Part shown: positions 24,916-38,110 of the stretch, piece after piece | How the letters are laid out: each line of letters begins with the position of its first letter | Position numbering within the stretch: position 1 is the stretch's first letter | NCBI GenBank assembly: GCA_016617785.1 | Contig: JADILM010000002.1 | Location: 558,001-622,000, forward strand | Direction of reading: 5' to 3' | Source of the DNA: Sporobolomyces roseus | Taxonomy: Eukaryota; Basidiomycota; Microbotryomycetes; Sporidiobolales; Sporidiobolaceae | Length of the DNA: 64,000 bases | Translations under genes and position numbers: made by a program | The notes under the pieces: generated by a model | The model's input: the letters and a program-made list of their open reading frames with translations, nothing else | Databases searched by the model: none | What the model was told of the DNA's origin: nothing

Positions 24916-27900
24916 TCACGCTGGACCAGCAGCGGGTGTCAATGCCGAGATCCGCGCGACTGGAGCACCAGGTGTCGTAGGTCGAGAGATCGAGGGTGTC
25001 GGTAGAGCTGGAGTTGCGGGAGCTGCGAGCGTAGGATTGTGAGATCAGAGCAAGTCATCGGGATTCGATTCTGAAGTACCCACCTGAACGGTTGTGAGCA
25101 AGATGACTCTGCACCAGTGATCCAGCAGCGAGGGCACTCATGAGTGAGAGCTACTCGGGAGTCCGCTGTCAGTCATGATTTCAAATCGCGAGATCAAGGA
25201 GAGTACGAGACTTACCTCTCCTGCCATGACAGAGGCACAGATAACCCTCGCTAATTGTTGAGCGTTGTGACCCGGTGATGTTGGATGAGGTCCCTTGACT
25301 CCGAGCATATCGAGCATGGCCGCTTGAGGCAAGAGAACTGCAGCAAAGGGAGAAACGAAAGGTGAGTAATGATTCTCAAGAACTCGAGATTTGCGCTGAA
25401 CGTACTCGTTCCTCCTCCTACGGTACCGACTTCGATCGAGGGCATTGAGCAGGTAATGAGCAAGTCCTTGCCGTCATTGACTGCGATTACGAACTGATCA
25501 GCAACGATACTTGTTAACTTCGATGAAGAGAAAACTCACTAGCTTCCATAAGCGTGATACAGTTACTCGATTCGACGTTTTGAGCAGGGTCCTGACCAGT
25601 TGCGAGATAGATAGCCTGTGAGAGAAAGCGATGTCAGCTTATGAACAGCTTTTCGTTTTTGAGGAAGACAAGTTGATACTCACAGTCAGAATGTTCGAGG
25701 CGTGAGCGTTGTTTCCTCCGATTGAACCTGCCATCGATGATCCGACCAAGTTCTTCGTAATGTTGAGCTTGACGAGATCGGCGACGGTCGTCTTGAGAAT
25801 AGCCTTGACCGATTCTCCTGGAATGATTCCCTCAGCGACGACACTCTTTCCTCTTCCTTCGATCCAATTGATCGCGGCGGGCTTCTTGTCGGTACAGTAG
25901 TTGCCAGATAATGACACGATCGTCATCTCGGGGAAGTGTTCAGTCATCATAACGTCGAGAGCTCGTTCAGTACCCTAAAGGAGAAAGTGAGGCGAATCAG
26001 TACAGGAGAACAAGGAAAAGGCAAAGAAAGGTTCTTCACCTTTGAGATCATGTTCATTCCCATAGCATCTCCAGTCTGAGTAGCGAAGCGAACGAATAGA
26101 GTTCGACCTGCCATGGCACATTTGAGGGACTTGAGACGAGCGAACCGAGAAGTCGAGTTGAAAGCGGCTTTGAGGATGTCGGAACCTTCTTGCGAATCGA
26201 TCCATCGTTTGGCGGCGGCGCATTGAACGACTGAAGGGAAACCGAGAGCAGGACCACGAGTCATGGCGTCTTGAGTGATGACGGTCGTAACTCCTCCACT
26301 GACGTTGAGAGCCTTGCAACCTCGAGAAGTGGAAGCTACGAGAGCACCTTCGGTAGTCGCCATCGGGATAGGGAGAACTACTCCATCGATTCGAAGAGGT
26401 CCAGCGATTCCAACAGGAATGGGCATGTATCCTACTACGTTCTCGCAGCATTGTCCCATGACTCGCGAGTAATCGTAGTGAAGGTAAGGTAGTTCAGACG
26501 TTTCCAAAGTATTGCGGACCGACGCTCGAGCTAGAGAAGATATCGGATCAGCTTTATCTACGCGAGAAGAAGAAACAAAGCGTTCGGAAACTCACAGATG
26601 AGAGCGCGACGAATAGCTACAGCTCGTTCGTGATCCTTGAGTAGCTTCTCGAGAGCGTAGGCAGCGATCTTGCCCTTTTGCACCATGATAATGATCTCCT
26701 CATCGTTGAGCAAGATGGCACCAGCTCCTCCATCGAAGATCTTGACGCAAGCATCGAGATCGCGAGGTGTCTCAGGGATACCATTGAGAGGAACGAGGGC
26801 GACAGTGGAAGGCGAAAGCTTGATCTCGGTAGTCTCTGAAGGAGTGAGCTTTTCAGAGGAGTTGACAGTTTGCTTCTTATCGGCGACAGCGTTGTTCGTG
26901 AGTCGACGTTGACGAGTGCGGATGAGGATGGGAGAACCGGGAGGAGAGGCTTCTTCTGACGAGTCGCTGTCACGACGAGCCTTGACGGCGCTAACTTTGA
27001 CAATTGACGGTACCTCCTTGGTCGATTCAGCTTCGGCTCTTCGTTCACCTCTAGCGTATTCCTTTTGCATGACGGCGGCATCCTTTTGAGTCCATTCGTT
27101 CTGGAGTTCTTCGCGAAGGAGACTGAAGGATCGACGAAGACGAGCTTTCGCTGCATCATCGTCGTCGTTCTCAGCGGCGCTACCTGTCGAAGCCAGGAGG
27201 ACTCGAGCGGCAACTTCGGCTGCTGAACCGTGGCCGAAACTGTCGGAACCGGACGCAATTCCTTTGAGGAGGTAACCGTTGAGGAAGAGCGAGATGGCGA
27301 GGGCGACGACGATCCATTTCGAAATGATTGGGTCTCCGACGAGTCTTGACCAACGACTCATGAACTGATCGAGGTGAGCGAGCGATCCAGTTGCTGATGA
27401 GAGATGAGGAAGAGCGGAACCAGGGTTGAGCGGAGAGGGAGAGGCAGTTCGATCGATGGCGTGGAAATGGAGGGCGGGGACGACGTGAACGAGTAATTCA
27501 GTTCCAGATTCGTGAGCGGCGACGAGTTGAAGAAGTGTCGAGCTGAGGACCGGGTTCGTAGTGTCGATCTGAGGAATGTGGGAAGTCGAGGGAGAGTGGT
27601 CCATGTGTCGTCCAAGTGCGGTTTTCGTCGTGAGGGTCGTAACGAGGTTGAGTGCGTGAAGGACCAAGAATGAGGCGATGAGAAGAACCTTAAGTTTCGC
27701 CATAGGGTTCCCACTCTTTCCAGCTTCTCCCCAACCTCTTCCGGTGACGAGTCTGACGAGTTTCGAGCCAAAGGAGAGTTCTTCCGAAGTCGAAGAAGAG
27801 TTGTCGTCACCGTCGTCTGAACCTTGAGCGTCGATATCGCGTCCTTGATTCGGGTCGTCGAGTAACCGAGAGAGATCTGCAGAAGAGTCGGTGCGGCGGA

Positions 27901-29810
27901 AATGGCGAACAACCTTGATTCGATGGATCTGAAAAGGCGGATTACTCATTCAGCACAAATCCTAAGTGAATGTCAGAGGGGATGAGAGAGACGTACCTCG
28001 ACCATGATAGTAAGAACAGACACGAAGAATCCCATCAAGAACAACCCATCGAAGACCAAGATGACAGCGGCGAGTTGGCAGAATTCTCGTAATCCAGCAA
28101 CACCGCTCATCGCTCCGAGAACGAGGACAGCAACTTCGATAGCATAATCTCGAACGATCGAGACTCCAGTCTTGCTAACCGCTCCGAGTACGATATCTCG
28201 ACTAGGGATAGGAGGTGCGAATCGAAGGCCGAACATGGTCGAGGGATTGACGTGACCGTTTGCGTTGCTGTTTCCGTTAACCGGGGTCATCGAACCGCGA
28301 CTCGTCGTACCGGCGTAAGCTCCTCCGGGTCCGATAGCAGGGTTCGAGAAGACGGCTCGAGTGAGGAGGAAAGGTTTCTCGAATCCGACCGTGATAACGA
28401 GGAAAGGAAGGGCTTCTCCGAGAAGGACAGGGTTGACGTTGATCTCGAGGTACCAGGCGGTAAGGAGACTGAACATGAAGGCGAGGCAGGAAGAGGCGAG
28501 GGAAAGGGTGGCGAGCCAGAAACCGAGGGAAGCGGAATGAGGTCGAAGAGAGAGGGAGAGTCGGCGCATGTTCAGGTAAAGCGAAACGAAGGTCGAATGC
28601 ATGAGGACGTAAGCGATCAACATGACGAAGATGTCGGCAGAGTCCGCTTTCTGTTTGATGCGAGATACAAGTTAGCGGAGTCGAGAAAGAAAGAAAAAAA
28701 TGTCAAACGAAACGACTTACTTTGGCGAGTCCCCAGAATCTCATGACGAAAGCCTTTGCGGCGAAGAGCATCCACTGAACACTTTCCATCTCCCGTTTGC
28801 GTTCCTCGTTGAACTCGATTTCCTCCACAACGAAGTCATCCTGTCCTCGATTGAAGAAACTCGTGTAACGTCTGCGAGCCTGAGTTCTTCGGACTTTCTC
28901 GAGAGCGACAGTCTCGGTTTCAACAGGAACGGTGGCGAAGTTGTTCAAGAATTGGGTTGGGCCGACGAGTGAGCTGAATGCGAAGGATTTGACGGTGAGG
29001 TTGAGAGTCGGTTGAGTCTGAACTTTCCAACATTCTCCATCTACTTGATAACAATCCTCGATACCGTTCATGGCGAGTGCTACATCGGAGTCGAGGAGTT
29101 CTTTGGCTTGACTTTTACGGGTCGAAGGGAGGTTTGTAGGGATTTCGACGATTACTTGACGAAGCCACATTTCGACAGAATCGGAAGGAGAGGGTTCGGA
29201 TGGTGAGACAGATGACCAAAGACCGGTAGATGGGGCGAAGAGGATGGAAGGGTGACGATTTGTCGTGTTGATACTGGGTAGAATGTCATCGTCGTAGAGA
29301 AGGAAGTCGGAATTGCGAACAACCTTGACACAAAAGACGGGGTTTCGTTAGCTCACGGCACTCGGTAGCTCCTACCTATCTCGATTTGTTCCACCGTCCC
29401 TTTGGTGTCCTGATCGGGAGGACCAAAGGATCGATTTCCTTGATCTCACACCACCGCCCTTTGTTCATCTTTCCATCTACTCGATACTGCGCCCTTAAAC
29501 GCCCCTGTGTAGACTGAATACTCTTCTGAAGTTGTATAGCCGATCACCCGCTCGCTGGCCCCCCATCGAGAGCTGGACCATCGCGGTTCAATCCTTTTAC
29601 AACTTTTCCCCGTTTCCCCTTGTGCGCCCCCTCGTTCAAGCGCGAATACTGAAAGTGTTAGCTCACCTTGATGATCTGAAAGTATACTAGAGTCGCAGCG
29701 CAGAAAACGGTGACAATCACCTCGATTGGAAATGAAGTCCCAAGTTTGGCGAGTTTGATCAAAGGGAACCGTAAGGATGAGAAGGAAGAGGGGGACGTGG
29801 CAAACACCAT
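24916..29810 (-). CDS. HMG1: HMG-CoA reductase (NADPH), sterol-sensing membrane enzyme
   Basis: Eleven exons: 29810-29667, 29323-28721, 28650-27997, 27928-26596, 26530-26040, 25974-25684, 25615-25540, 25480-25406, 25337-25216, 25150-25084 and 25022-24916, in total 3,963 nt or 1,320 residues. The protein reduces HMG-CoA to mevalonate, the committed step of sterol and isoprenoid synthesis, at the ER. The first helix is [21 protein letters not shown] sterol-sensing domain in exon 3 has [20 protein letters not shown] and [20 protein letters not shown]. The catalytic part has [26 protein letters not shown] (catalytic Glu), [12 protein letters not shown] (NADP site), [11 protein letters not shown] (Lys), ATGQDPAQN (Asp), GTVGGGT and SHLAHNRS (His). 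All key residues are present. The linker between membrane and catalytic parts is long and acidic, which makes the protein longer than yeast Hmg1. The first intron is unusually long at 343 nt. The gene lies alone between the repeat arms. Confidence 0.96.
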
Positions 29811-30921
29811 CTTGGAGTAAAGCCTTTGCTTGTACTAGCTGATGTGCCGGTTCGCTGAGATTGGTAGGTTGGGGAAAAAGAGGGAGGGAGACCACGTAAA
29901 AATGTCGCGAGGTTCCCTTTCTGAGCCGAGGTCGATCTAGGACGGTTTAAAGCCTTGATCTAGCTGACGTTGATTCGACAGGTGGAACTGCGAAAGGAAG
30001 GATAGATCGAGAAACAGAAGCTATAATTCTCTCGTTCGACTTTTTTTTGAGAGAAGGGGAGCACGAGACCTCTCTGGCTCGCAGGACCGCCACTCTGGAG
30101 ACGAGCGCATCGACGAGTCGTCGAACACTCTGCGAACGAGACGACTTTTTACTTCGACGAGTTGTAAAGCAGCAGATCTTCGTATAAGTCGACATCGATT
30201 TTTGCGAAAGAAGTATCGTCGAATATCGATGAATCGTTTCATCTCCCTGCTCTCTCCTCATTGTCGTCGCTTACTGTGTCGAGGAGCAGAAAAGTATAGC
30301 ATTCGGAAGCAGAAGGAAGCGATTCAATGAAGAAAGAGCGATCCTAGGATTTCGTTCGAAGCGGGAAATTGGAACGACAAAAGCGAGCGTGTTCAATTCG
30401 AGCGATCTCACTGATCGACATTGAGAGCGAGAGATCCAAAGAAAGAAGCGTCGAGAAGTCAGGAGATGTTGAGTGAAAGGCAAAGAGAGAAAGGAGTTGG
30501 GAGAAGAGGACGAGGTTAGAGAGAGAGTGAAAGTTTGCCTCGAGTTAGGGAAGTGAGTGTCTCAGATTGGATTGCACTCGACTATTCGAATTCAGCTAAA
30601 TACCGACTCTTTCCAACTCGGACTCTCACCTCTCGAGGAGAGTTACGAGACAGCCCAATCCTTTGTCACACTCTCTGTGAATCGAATGGCAACCTCTCCT
30701 ACGTCTCCGAGTCGAATGGTAGAGCGAGAAGAGGCGAGTACTTTGAGAGGAGGAGCAAACATCGAATTTCTGGCACGCGCGTCCCCCATTTCCTTTCTTT
30801 TCCGGGTGTAAAGTCAGCACTTTTGGCTAAACTCCTACTCTCTGTTTCTACAAGTTGGCTCAAACCCACCTCGACTACTCTTGTTCTCCTTCACCTCACT
30901 TTTTCACCTCTTTATCTCACA
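29811..30921. other. Divergent promoter region between HMG-CoA reductase and H3 copy 2
   Basis: About 1.1 kb. From about 29937 on it is the right repeat arm, mirroring 23472-24457. It must hold the promoters of both HMG-CoA reductase and H3 copy 2. Small open frames here recur in the left arm through DNA identity and have no recognisable domain. Confidence 0.55.
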
Positions 30922-31741
<820 letters not shown>

Positions 31742-32332
31742 GATCGTCATCGTGTGTGATGGATGGTCGTCGTTTGTCGTTCTCGCTCGCTTGCATTAGT
31801 ATTCCCCTCCCCCTCCGTCGCTTTCCCCTTTTTTGTCTATTCCCTTCCTTCCCCCCTCTCTCTCTCACGTCTCTTTCCCCTCTCACCTTTGTCACTCCGT
31901 CTCTCTCTCGAGAGAGGTCGGTGAACAACATCTCCTTTCGCTTTTCATTCCCGTGTTGAATTGATTTTACTACTTTTTTGTTTGGCTGTTACTCTACCCT
32001 ACCCTTTGCGGAAATCTACACCCATCTTTCCTCGATCAGTCCCTTTCGCTTGTTATGTGCGTCGCGGCTCTTTGCCGTTGTCCGCTGTTCAAGCGTCGTC
32101 CGTCACCGATTTCGATTCGACTCTGCTTGCTCCGACGTTCTCGCTCTCTCTACAGGTTCGCTGTCTCTTTACAGCTCGAGCTTGAATCTCGAAGGCCGAG
32201 GAGGAGGCTCGTCGCAGTTCTTCCTCACTCACCACCTCATTTCGAGCGTGTGCGAAAAGTCGAATTGCAATTACGCTGATCCCGGACTCGAGACTTTACA
32301 GCTTGACAATCCTCGCCACCTCGTCATATGCC
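31742..32332. other. Shared 3' region of H3 copy 2 and snurportin copy 2
   Basis: Mirror of 22061-22651, with no differences seen by eye. It is pyrimidine-rich on the plus strand. No gene recognised. Confidence 0.5.
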
Positions 32333-33806
32333 TCACTCTTGTCTCATGTCGTCAGCTTCGTTGCTGACTGTCGAATCTTGATCCATCGTCGTCGCCTCTC
32401 CCTCTCTCGATTGTCCCGCTTCTCCACCTCCCCTTTCTTCCCACTGGAGAACGAGTTCTGTGAAGCGAGCTACACCTTCGCATGACTCGCGACCTGCTTC
32501 GACTTCGACAGGGATCCAATTGACGAGAGGGGTGATTCCAGATTCGTAATGAGATTCTCGATGATACAGGAGAAGACCACTCGGAACAAAGTTGACATTG
32601 ATTGTTCGCCGTGATGGTAATCCCGACTCGACTGAAGGAAGGAGAATCGAGACGGGGAGAGGGGAAGGAACGGAGAGAGTCGACAAGATCGGGAGAAGAA
32701 CAGACGGGACGAGAGGCGAAGAGTAAGTCGGACAAGGGAGAATGAGGAGAGTAAATGGATTAGAGGTCGATGTTGTTGTCGGAGGGAAATAGTACTGAGT
32801 TTCGAGTTCTGCCAATTTAGAAGTCGTGAAGAATGCTCTGTCGGAATGGGTCTGAGTAAGGCAGATGATGAAGCATGAGTAAGTGCTCACCTGAAGTCTG
32901 ATTCGCATTCGACAATATAGTTGCCTCGCCATTTACAAGTGTCGAGCACCCAAAGAATCGATTGTTCGCGGTCCTGTTTTCGAGGTTGAGAATGATTTGA
33001 AAAGCGTCAGTCAGCAGCCAATGTAACAGAGACTTCTCACTCACCCATATCACATCTAGCAGAGAGTCACCGGGAAGAGAAGAGTGAAAGCGTCCGAGAG
33101 TTCGCCTGTCAATCGGAAAGGGAACGACAGGAAAAGTCAGCATCGATCGTGCCAAGCGCAGTGGGAGAGTCATACCCTGCTACTCTACTATACAGTATAG
33201 TATTCTTTCCAGCTGCCATATCAAAGAGTACGAGAGAAAAGTCAGCTTATTCCAAACGATAAAAGCACAATCAAAGAATTCTCACCTGTTTCGTTTGTCG
33301 TTGCGCACAAGCAACGTTTCCCTTTCGGAAGGACACTCATTCTCCAATCTTTCTCCAATCCACTCGGTAATAGCCCCTCTCGCAAATCGAGGGTTTCTCC
33401 TTGTGACAAGAGGTTCTTTGCCCAAGATTTGAAAGTCGGTTTGTGATTCTTTCGCTTCTGTTTCGAAATGACTGGTGGAGGTTGATCTTCGGCGAGGTGG
33501 TTGTTTGAGGATGTTGAAGGTGCTGCAGTGTCGGATTCAGCAGCAGGACCAGCGATACTCAGGTCTTCAATATCGAATAAATCTCGAGAAGAACTCCTCG
33601 CAGCTTCGATGGCATGAGTTCTACGCTGTGAATGAAAGTGAACGAGTCAGGTAGAATATGTTGAATATAGTGAAGACTCTACTGACCTGTTTCTGAGCAT
33701 CTAGAGCGAGTCTCCTCCTCTTCTCTTGTTGAACTGCAGAAGAAGAGTTGAGAGGGGAAGAATGAAACGATTCTCGACGATGGAACGGGTCGAGGTGATT
33801 CGACAT
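32333..33806 (-). CDS. SNUPN: Snurportin-1, copy 2
   Basis: Same six-exon layout and about the same length as copy 1, with an intact frame throughout. The IBB-like segment (QQEKRRRLALDAQKQ) and the cap-binding motifs (PKGKRCLCAT, DTCKWRGNYIVECESDF, SGLLLYHRESHYESGIT) are unchanged. Differences from copy 1 are scattered and mostly conservative or in loops: N to S after SSPL, a Pro-Thr-rich loop reading TTTSTSNPFT instead of KSTSTSNPSS, V to I and L to S in VSVLLPLVES, and several changes near the C-terminus (G to A, K to Q, LK to SR, V to S). Intron 1 (61 nt) has about ten differences by hand count, far denser than the coding changes. This suggests that both copies are under purifying selection. 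Confidence 0.86.
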
Positions 33807-34577
33807 GCTGTATATCTTCTCTCTGCTTTGAGTTCGTGTTTACTTGTTGCTGTTCTTCGAATCGTTAGTGAACGGTGAGAAAGAGAGAGAGGAGAGAACT
33901 TCATTCCTCCCTCTCTCTCCCTTTCCATCGCCTTAGAGCTGACTGTGTTTCATGTCTAGTGTTATAAATAGCTCTGGCATCGTCTGGAGTGCATCGCGCA
34001 AGACTCACGGTGGTCTAAGCCTGACTTTCGAGTCGATTCTTTTCCACATCTACTTTCGCATCGTCTACTATACGGCAGGCTCGAGGGGACGCTTTAAAGT
34101 GCTGGACGCCTTCTGGTATCTATATAGTATCGCTTCAGTTTGTCGCGGGCTCCTCGAAAGCGTATGGGCAGACATAGCGGCTGATCGCAGAGTCTCCCTC
34201 GATCTCGCTTTCAAGCTTCTCGCGCATCTAATTCGTCTGCAAGACCGCTTTGTATCTCGTTGGTATAGCCATTACCTTGCTGTGCTCACCAGCGAGAGAT
34301 GCCTAGATGAACTTCCCTTTGACGCCCTTTAATCCTTTCGAATCGCAAGCGAATCCACTTTGAAGTTTCTTGGACCGCTCGAGGCCTCTCAACGAGTCTC
34401 GCTCGAGCTAATTCACCACTTGCCACGGCTGTGTCCCCGAGCCCATCTTTCTAGCCAACTCGTCAAGGTCTGATTGAAAGACGGACAAAAATAGCGATAT
34501 TTACAAGTTGCTCTACTCAGCGATGACACATGAAGCTCTAAACTATCTACATATGATATATCTACTTCCAACTCACT
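33807..34577. other. Snurportin copy 2 promoter and outer end of right arm
   Basis: 770 bp between the snurportin start and the stop of the permease gene. Similarity to the left arm stops near 34180. A TATA-like motif at about 33960 mirrors the one at 20430. I do not support any gene here. Confidence 0.5.
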
Positions 34578-37270
34578 CTACACTGAAGACTCGCTGATAT
34601 CACGCCTTCCCTTCTGAGGATCGACGGTCTCGACGAATTCTTCTTGTCCTCTCGGTTTCGATCCATTGTTGAACAACACCTCCTCCTTTGCGCCTGCTTG
34701 TCGATCAGCGCGCTCGGCTTGTAGAGCCTCCATCACGCGCGAGTTGGCACGCCAAACGTTCTTCGTGTACCACAAACGATCCTATTCGTTTCGCACAGAA
34801 AAAGTCAACAACAGATCTAGATGATCGGAACAAAGTGGACACGACTCGCCATTTCTTCTAATGGGACGTTCTTAGTCTCAGGTAGAAGTAGGACCAAGTA
34901 GGGAATCGACAGAACCATCATGCTCTGTTTGCGAAAGCGAAAAAGTCAGTCTTCGTAAACTAGACGGGTGTTTCCGAATCTCCCAGCTTGTTCCGCTCGT
35001 CTGGAGTAAACGAGTGAGAAGATGTTCGGGATAAGCGGAACGTACGGCGAAGAACTGCGAGACGAAGAGCCAGTCAGCGCCAGGCTCCCGCTTCAGATTG
35101 ATCGATGAAGTTTGCTTACGAGATAAACCCCATACCCCATCTGAGCGAACATGTTCGGAGTCCACCGAGAGATGATGAAGTTCCCTGAAGAATGAGACGA
35201 GCGAATTAGTCGAGAGATGAGAACGCGAAACGAAGATAGGATCTCACAGAACCAGTTCGAAGTGGCTGCTACGCATTGCGTCACTTGTCTGACAGCACCA
35301 GGGAATACTTCCGAGTTGACGACCTACGGATAGGAATTGAGGTTCGCCATCAGTAACGAGAGCGAAGAACAGTCTTTGACTGCACTCACCCAAGGAGTAC
35401 CGTTCCAAGAAAGCGAGTAGAACACCGTCCAGATATCTGAACGTCAAGAAGATATCAGTACGATGCTTTCGAGTGATCATAGGGGACTGCACTAACAGAA
35501 AAAAGCTATCGCCATGACCCCTCCGGAGTCGAGGTTCGCATTGGCTCTTTCTTCTGGTTTTCCGATCGCTATGTATCCTCCAATAATGTACATACTGATT
35601 GCTCCTCCAACTGAACCGAAGATGAGGAGTCCTCGACGACCGAATTGATCGATGAGCAGGAAAGCCCAAATCAACGAACAAACTGTTTTGACGACTCCGA
35701 AAATTCCTGTCGTCAACAGACTCGTCTTACCGCCAACGAGACCGAGGGATCGGAAGACCGTAGGCGAGTAGTAGTTGATAGCGTTGATGCCAGTTCCATT
35801 CTGCCACATGAAAAGCATCGAAGTGATGATGAGTCGTCGTGCGAGATACCAGTTTCTGTTCCGGGGTAAAGCGACTTCAGCTGAGCGCAATGAGCTGAAT
35901 GTCTGGATCGAGCAGACTCACGTGAAGACTTGTCTGAATGGCGCCCAAAAGGATTGACCGACAGCGCTGCGATCGTGCTCAACTGCAGGCAGTGAAGGGA
36001 TATCAGTATTCTCTACGTCCTCAGCCCTGAAGCATGCTGAGAGCTCACCTTGCAGATCGATATCGTTGATCTCCTGAATCAGGTATGCGTCGTTGCGATC
36101 CAATTTTCGCAAGTAACAGAGATTCTTGATAGCTTCGTCTCGCCTCGATCGTTGAATGAGCCACCTAGGAGACTCCGTGATGAAGAATGGGATTCCGAGG
36201 AGGCTGTTCAGACGAGAAGAAAAGATAGAAGAGAACGCAAAGAGTCGTCAATGACTGTTTTCTTCTTTCTCATCGACCTCAACGACGAAGGAGCATGTAC
36301 TCACAACAAGCCTCCCGGAATAAGCTGGACACCGAAGGGGATGACCTGGAGGAGGTGAAAGGATTGTCAGTCGAGCCGAGAGGTCAAGAGGAGAACGAAG
36401 CTGCTCACCCATTGTTTGTGCGAAGCAGGAATATGCTCAGTGACACCGTAGTTGATGAAGAATCCGACGAGTCCTCCCATCTGCCATCCGATTTCATACA
36501 TTCCGACGAGCTGACCTCGAATGGCGGGTGGAGCGATTTCTGAAATGTAGAGAGGAGTCAAGTTTGAAGCGGAACCGATTCCGAATCCAGCAATGACTCG
36601 TCCAGCGTAGATCGGAGCGAGTCCTCTAGCGCCGTCAGCTGCGAGCATCTGTAAACGGACAAACGATGCGTCAGCCTCGGACGCCAAAGCGGAAATAGCG
36701 GGAATGAGGTTTCGCTTAGGGAAAGGTCGACTCACGATTCCAGCACCAACACAGAAGATGGCCGACGCGAGCAGTAGACCCCATTTACGACCAAGGAGAA
36801 CACCTGAAGGGTACCCGAAGATACTACCGAAGAACTAGAGGCGAGAGAGAATCGAGGTCAGTGAGCGAAGATTGGAGAGTCTTTCGGGATAGACTAACGG
36901 CTCCGGCTTGGTAAAGCGATACTAAGTTTGAATCGATTGCAGAGACCTCTGCGGCAGTCTTCAAGTCGAGGCCGAACTCGCGCTTGAAGGATCCGAGGGA
37001 GATGGAGGTACCGAAGAAACTGTTCGACGAAGATCCTGCTCAGCTCTTCCTCTTCGCCTCATCAAACCAAGTTCAAGCGAAACTCACGCCGAGTCGTAAC
37101 CGATCATAATCGCTGCGATCTATATCCGGAGGAAGTCAGTCAAGAGTCAGGGTCCTGAGGAAAGAGGATGATGGAGTACTCACTGCAGCTGTGATAGCAG
37201 CCGCATAGACCCTGATGTTGTAGATCGCAGGTGGTGTAGGCCTGTCTTCTACGCGCTTGAATCCAGCCAT
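34578..37270 (-). CDS. MFS sugar/quinate permease (sugar porter family)
   Basis: A twelve-helix plasma-membrane transporter in many small exons. The start at 37270 gives MAGFKRVEDRPTPPAIYNIR, followed by the first helix. Then come SLYQAGAFFGSIFGYPSGVL, the loop motif LLGRKWG, and AGRVIAGFGIGSASNLTPLY (R-X-GxGxG helix 4). SEIAPPAIRGQLVGMYEIG and PRWLIQRSRRDEA (PESPRWL-like motif) are present, with GTGINAINYYSP in helix 7 and DQFGRRGLLIFGSVGG between helices 8 and 9. WVVNSEVFPGAVRQ and LPETKNVPLEEMDRLW close the fold. The hydrophilic tail ends RRDISESSV. Closest in feel to fungal quinate permeases and related hexose transporters; the substrate cannot be read from sequence. Exon borders were only partly traced. 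Confidence 0.85.
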
Positions 37271-38110
37271 GTCGAGGGAAAAGTGTCTGATGTGAGGAAG
37301 TTCTCCCGACCGAGAAGAGTTTGTGAGGCTGAGGTTGAGGTTGTCTAGAGTTTGAGCTATTTCGTCGCAGCTTGTTGCGAAGCTTCTTATGTTGCTTTTT
37401 GTCGAGAGGAGCAGCTGCAAGTGAAGAGCAAGAGAACGGCGTATTGGTGAAAACTGGAGCAGAAAGAAAAGGGTCCCCTCGAATGCTTGACCTGGAGAAC
37501 AGAAACCCTTTTGGAGACCCCGAGGTGACGATTAGCGTGGAGGCGGAGGTGTATTTGTAGAGATTACGAGAGAAATGATTGGAAACGACAAGCCTTAAAA
37601 AAGTTCCGAATCTGAAAGTTCTGAGCACCCCGAAGCCGAAGCCGCGGCTTGAAGGGATTGAGAGGTTCACATAAGACTCTGCCTCTCGCCGAAGCTCATA
37701 GTCGCTCGCGAGACGAGAGTCGGCTCGCTCTTCGTCAAAGATTCGAAGTCGAAAGGGGTCCGTACAAAAAGCATCGCTTGCGACAAAGCCAAGTCGCTCT
37801 ACAGGGCATTGCGAATCGATCTGTGAGCGATCTTCAGCGAGCAGGCAAGAGCTGTGGAGAACTCACCTTCGTCGAGGAGCTCCTAATGAGCACTTCAAGA
37901 ACTTCAGGGCGAAAGTACTTGCGAAGAAGCGAGGAGGGCGAGCAGAACCATTCCCTCGCGATACGCGAAGTAGAGTGATCCCTGTTCGCCTAAAGAGATG
38001 AGCTGAACATGTCGCCAGAGCTAGCTGCTGTGACCCTAAGCGGGCTGTATGAAACTAGTCTGGATTAATTGCGAATAAATAAGTATGATAGGGATATGAT
38101 AAGATGATAT
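37271..38110. other. Intergenic region, no gene seen
   Basis: 840 bp upstream of the permease and downstream of the MBOAT gene. A 109-codon frame at 37649-37978 is arginine/serine-rich with no domain and looks like chance. No repeat or RNA gene recognised. Confidence 0.5.

Noticed and set aside
37649..37978. 109-codon plus-strand frame upstream of the permease
   Set aside because: Arg/Ser-rich, no similarity recognised, no convincing promoter or splice pattern.
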